From NCBI RefSeq assembly GCF_024171885.1, contig NZ_JAMTCP010000015.1, positions 1-64,000 on the forward strand: DNA of 64,000 nt, in the 5' to 3' direction. This stretch comes from Streptoalloteichus tenebrarius. GTDB lineage: Bacteria > Actinomycetota > Actinomycetes > Mycobacteriales > Pseudonocardiaceae. How positions within the stretch are numbered: position 1 is the stretch's first letter; every line of letters starts with the position of its first letter. The notes beneath the pieces were generated by a model. The model made no database searches and was not told where the DNA came from. It worked only from the letters and a program-made list of their open reading frames with translations. This document shows, in pieces, positions 60,801 to 64,000 of the stretch. A program made the translations under genes and the position numbers.

Positions 60801-62117
60801 TCAGAACCGGTGAGGCCGGGCCGGCGCGGACCGAGCCGTCTGGGAGTCGCTCGGCGCGGCCTTACCACAGGCGGCGGCGTCGAGCAGGTTCTGCACCTTG
60901 GCGCTCAGCTTCTGCGCCGCCCCGCTGTCCCTGGGGTCGAAGTTGCCCTCGGACATCGAGAGTTCCATCCGCCTGCTGCCGTCCGGGGTGCTGTACACGT
61001 AGGAGCTGTACCCGGGGATCCCGCCGCTGTGCCCGTAGAAGACCCCGCCACAGGCCGGTCCGAAGTCGACGATCTCCAGGCCGAGGCCGTAGCTGAAGTT
61101 CCCGACGACCGGCTGCGCCTGCCGCATCACCGCCAGCAGTTCCGGCTTGAGGAGCCGGCCGTTGTGCAGGGCGGAGATGAAGCGGTCCAGGTCCCTGGTC
61201 GTGGAGATGATCTCACCGGCCGCGCCGGCCCAGGACGGGTTGAGCCGGGTCACGTCGTGCACCTCGCGCTTGCCATCACGGGTGAACGCGAGGTAGCCGT
61301 GGGCGTGCGGGCCGGGGATGGACACGCGGGTGCCGGGGATGCTGGTCTCCCGCAGGCCGAGCGGCCGCAGGACGCGGTTCTCGACCTGGGTCGCGTAGGG
61401 GGTGCCGGTCGTCTTCTCGATCAGCAGCGCGATGAGCGCGTAGTTCGTGTTCGAGTAGGACCACTTGCTCCCCGGCTCGAACAGCGCGGGCTGCGAGGTC
61501 CCGATCTGGGCCAGGTCCGCGTGGGTGTAGGTCCGGAAGCGGTGCGGGAAGAACTCCGGCCCGTCCACGGGGATGCCGGGTCCCCGCGTGCCGTCGGGGT
61601 TGTCCCCTGCGAGGTAGTCGGCGATGCCGCTGGTGTGTTGCAGCAGCATGCGGACGGTGACGCGGGGGTCGATCCTGAACTGGGGCAGGTGCCGGTGGAC
61701 CGGGTCGTCGAGTCCGATCCTGCCCTCGTCGACCAACTGCAACACGACGGTGGACACGAAGGTCTTGGTGATGCTGCCGACCCGGAACCGCCCGTTGGCG
61801 GGGACCTTCTCGTGGCGGCCGAGTTCCCGCACGCCGGAGGTTCCGACCCAGTCGCCCTGGTCGTCGTGCACCCGGACCTGGAGCCCGGCGACGCCGGCGT
61901 CGGTCACCTCCCTCATCGCCCGCCGCAGGGCCGACCGGTCCTGCCGACCCTGCGTCTCGGCGGCGGACTCCTCAGCGGACGACTCGCCGGACCTCTCGGC
62001 GGACGTCTCCGCCGCGGGGTCGGCCGGTGCGGCGACCGCGGTGGCCGCGCCGAGCAGCCCGGTCGCCAGCGTGGCGGCGAGGGCGGCGGCGGTGAGCCGG
62101 CGGATGCGCAGTCTCAC
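60801..62117 (-). CDS. Secreted class C beta-lactamase-like serine hydrolase (DD-peptidase type)
   Basis: 438 residues, GTG 62117 with AAGGAA upstream. Signal peptide RRLTAAALAATLATGLLG ending AVAA, then a Ser/Glu-rich linker. Catalytic triad motifs: SxxK in RVGSITKTFVSTV, YxN in WSYSNTNYALIA, and HxG in FYGHSGGIPGYSSY. This is the DD-carboxypeptidase/esterase branch of the family. It likely trims cell-wall peptides or hydrolyses beta-lactam or ester bonds outside the membrane. Monocistronic, divergent from the MarR gene. Confidence 0.93.
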   Translation of the reverse strand: MRLRIRRLTAAALAATLATGLLGAATAVAAPADPAAETSAERSGESSAEESAAETQGRQDRSALRRAMREVTDAGVAGLQVRVHDDQGDWVGTSGVRELGRHEKVPANGRFRVGSITKTFVSTVVLQLVDEGRIGLDDPVHRHLPQFRIDPRVTVRMLLQHTSGIADYLAGDNPDGTRGPGIPVDGPEFFPHRFRTYTHADLAQIGTSQPALFEPGSKWSYSNTNYALIALLIEKTTGTPYATQVENRVLRPLGLRETSIPGTRVSIPGPHAHGYLAFTRDGKREVHDVTRLNPSWAGAAGEIISTTRDLDRFISALHNGRLLKPELLAVMRQAQPVVGNFSYGLGLEIVDFGPACGGVFYGHSGGIPGYSSYVYSTPDGSRRMELSMSEGNFDPRDSGAAQKLSAKVQNLLDAAACGKAAPSDSQTARSAPARPHRF

Positions 62118-62355
62118 GATGGGTTCCTTTCCCTGAGGTGAACGGTTGGCGCGTTCCCGCCCATCGTGATCAAGAAGACGAAAGGGTCACATCGGTCGAG
62201 CGGCCAACCCGGACTCGGCCTTCTGCCGATGATTCCCGGCCCATGTGTCGTCGACACCGGCGGCCAGGCCGGTGTACGGCGTGGCGCGCGTTCGCCAGCC
62301 TGGGGTGCACACCTGAAACTGGACAGTCTGGGCTGACGAGTTCTACCGTGGAGAC

Positions 62356-62808
62356 ATGATCGAGAGCAGGAGGGGCGCGGTCTCGCCGTCGGCGGTCCGC
62401 GCGGCGGGTGACGTGTGGGTGGTGGTCAGCCGGCTGCGACGGCGGCTCAAGGAGCTGGCCACCGAGGAGGACCTGACGCCGGCGCAGGCGTCGGTGCTGG
62501 CCCGGCTGGACAAGCACGGCCCGGCCTCGGCCAGTGAGCTGGCCGCGGCGGAGCGGGTGCGGCCGCAGTCGGCGGCGAAGATCATCGCCGCGCTGGAGCA
62601 GGCCGGACTGGTCGAGCGGCGTCCGGACCCCGAGGACGGGCGCCGGCAGCTCGTCACCCTGACCAGGCTGGGGCTCAAGCGGCGCCAGGGCGACCGCCGG
62701 GCCCGCCAGGAGTGGCTGGCGCGGGCGTTGCAGGAGCGGTGCACGGAAGAGCAGTGCCGCACCATCATCGAGGCGATGGCGCTGCTGGACGAAGTGGCGC
62801 AGTCATGA
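62356..62808 (+). CDS. MarR-family regulator
   Basis: 150 residues. Winged helix: SVLARLDKHGPASASELAAAE, PQSAAKIIAALEQAGLVERR, PDPEDGRRQLVTLT (the wing). The gene overlaps the MFS transporter start by four bases (ATGA), so it most likely represses its own operon and responds to a transported compound. Confidence 0.94.
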   Translation: MIESRRGAVSPSAVRAAGDVWVVVSRLRRRLKELATEEDLTPAQASVLARLDKHGPASASELAAAERVRPQSAAKIIAALEQAGLVERRPDPEDGRRQLVTLTRLGLKRRQGDRRARQEWLARALQERCTEEQCRTIIEAMALLDEVAQS

Positions 62809-64000
62809 CCGACCTGCCGGAACAACGCGGGCGGGCGCGGCGCGGCGACGGGTTCGACCGGAAGCTGGTCGCGCCCATGATCCTGGGCTCGATCCTGAAC
62901 CCGATCAACTCCTCGATGCTCGCCGTGGCGTTGATCCCGATCGGCCAGGCCTTCGGCGCGCCGCCCTCGCAGACCGCGTGGCTGGTGTCGGGGCTGTACC
63001 TGGCGACCGCCGTGGCGCAGCCGGTGATCGGGCGCCTGGTGGACTCCTACGGCCCCCGACTGCCCTACCTGGTGGGCACGGCGCTGGTGGGCGTGGCCGG
63101 GTTGTTGGGCGTGTTCGCCCCGGACCTGTGGGTCCTGGTGCTCTCCCGGGTGCTGCTGGGGGTGGGGACCTCCGCCGCGTACCCGGCGTCGATGTCCCTG
63201 CTGCGCGCCGAGTCCGCGCGGACCGGGCTGCGCAACCCCGGCGGCATCCTGGCGGCGCTGTCCATCTGCAACCAGGTGGTCGCCGTGGTCGGCCCGACGC
63301 TCGGCGGGCTGCTGATCAGCACCGGCGGGTGGTCGGCGATCTTCGGCGTGAACGTCCCGCTCTCGGTGGCGTGCCTGGTCCTGGGCTCGGCGCTCCTGCC
63401 GCGCCGGACAGCGCTCCAGGAGAACGCCCCGGCGGCGACCCGGCGGCGGGGGGACGTCGCGGGGATGGTCCTGTTCGCCGCCACGCTGACCGCGTTCATG
63501 GTGTTCCTGATGGAACCCCGGCTCAGCGCGTGGCCCCTGCTGCTGGTCGGCGTCGTGGCGGGCGCGGCCTTCGCCCTGCGGGAGCTGCGGGCGGCCGAAC
63601 CCTTCGTGGACCTGCGGGTGCTGAGCGGCAACGTCCCGCTGCTGGCCACCTACGGCCGTCAACTGCTGGCCTACGTCACCTCCTACTCCTTCCTGTACGG
63701 CTTCACGCAGTGGCTGGAGGAGGGGCGCGCGCTGAGTTCGTCGACGGCCGGCCTGGTCCTGCTGCCGATGTCCGCGGCGGCCATCGTCGTCACGGCGCTC
63801 ACCGGACGCCGGGCCGAGGTGCGCGGCAAGCTCGTCATCGGAGCCGTCGTCCAGCTCGTGGGCTCGGCGGCGCTGCTGCTGGCCGACTCCAGCAGCCCGC
63901 TGTGGGTGCTCGTGGCCATCGGCGCGGTCATCGGCGTGCCGCAGGGCCTGAACGGGCTGGCCAACCAGAACGCCCTCTACGCCCAGGCCGACCCCGCCCG
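62805..64000 (+). CDS. MFS efflux transporter, 5' part (runs off window end)
   Basis: Open from ATG 62805 to the last base, 398 codons so far. Major facilitator signatures: LVAPMILGSILNPINSSMLA (DHA2-type helix 1), then QTAWLVSGLYLATAVAQPVI with GRLVDSYGPRLPYLVG (motif A), LSRVLLGVGTSAAYPASMSL (motif B region), VVAVVGPTLGGLLISTGGW (motif C), and a second half from about residue 290. Fourteen-helix drug-efflux subfamily is likely. Its MarR regulator is the first gene of the operon. Confidence 0.93.
   Translation, partial: MTDLPEQRGRARRGDGFDRKLVAPMILGSILNPINSSMLAVALIPIGQAFGAPPSQTAWLVSGLYLATAVAQPVIGRLVDSYGPRLPYLVGTALVGVAGLLGVFAPDLWVLVLSRVLLGVGTSAAYPASMSLLRAESARTGLRNPGGILAALSICNQVVAVVGPTLGGLLISTGGWSAIFGVNVPLSVACLVLGSALLPRRTALQENAPAATRRRGDVAGMVLFAATLTAFMVFLMEPRLSAWPLLLVGVVAGAAFALRELRAAEPFVDLRVLSGNVPLLATYGRQLLAYVTSYSFLYGFTQWLEEGRALSSSTAGLVLLPMSAAAIVVTALTGRRAEVRGKLVIGAVVQLVGSAALLLADSSSPLWVLVAIGAVIGVPQGLNGLANQNALYAQADPA

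Overview
The window is GC-rich, densely coded DNA with strong G/C third-position bias and frequent GTG/ATGA-GTGA start-stop overlaps. Its families (an ECF41-type sigma factor, WYL regulators, six DUF397 genes with their XRE partner, SCO6745-type protein, MocR and several TetR/MerR regulators) point to a filamentous actinomycete. Pseudonocardiales is my best guess from gene style; this is inference, since there is no rRNA or tRNA gene in the window.

Layout. 0-18 kb is a patchwork of small regulator/enzyme pairs: an IS982 end; an ECF41 sigma factor divergent from a carboxymuconolactone-decarboxylase-like gene, each with a matching sigma promoter; WYL regulator/DinB/VOC; a broken M1 peptidase; AraC-VOC and a UvrA-like ATPase; a lipoprotein; MerR/class IV aminotransferase around a 24-bp palindrome; a secreted trypsin; TetR/TIM-barrel protein around a 30-bp palindrome; an aldo/keto reductase behind a MerR-type promoter; a CYTH protein; and a broken vWD protein. 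18.3-23.7 kb holds a two-gene Gabija defence system (GajA OLD-family nuclease plus GajB UvrD-like helicase), followed by a decayed gene and a dead IS481 element. 23.7-28 kb has a beta-hydroxylase, a Tat-exported erythromycin-esterase-like protein, and a CPBP protease divergent from a TetR.

28-40 kb is the main accessory island: an XRE/DUF5753 regulator with six tandem DUF397 genes, each followed by a strong hairpin; a divergent cassette of six very small genes; and a large two-gene operon encoding a ~1,914-residue STAND-like ATPase and a 455-residue protein that ends in a HEPN-type RNxxxH motif. I consider this pair the best candidate for an undescribed defence (abortive-infection type) system.

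40-64 kb returns to metabolism and transport: MocR regulator, SCO6745-type protein, enoyl-CoA hydratase; a 0.9-kb graveyard of gene fragments; a sensor kinase/response regulator followed by an anion permease and glycerate kinase, with the same candidate response-regulator box in front of both units; a two-repeat orphan type I-E CRISPR; an ABC transporter operon; an S33 peptidase; an Imm-5-like protein; an EamA transporter; a dead IS5-type element; a TetR/FAD monooxygenase pair; an epoxide-hydrolase-like enzyme; a methyltransferase; a class C beta-lactamase-like serine hydrolase; and a MarR/MFS efflux pair running off the window end.
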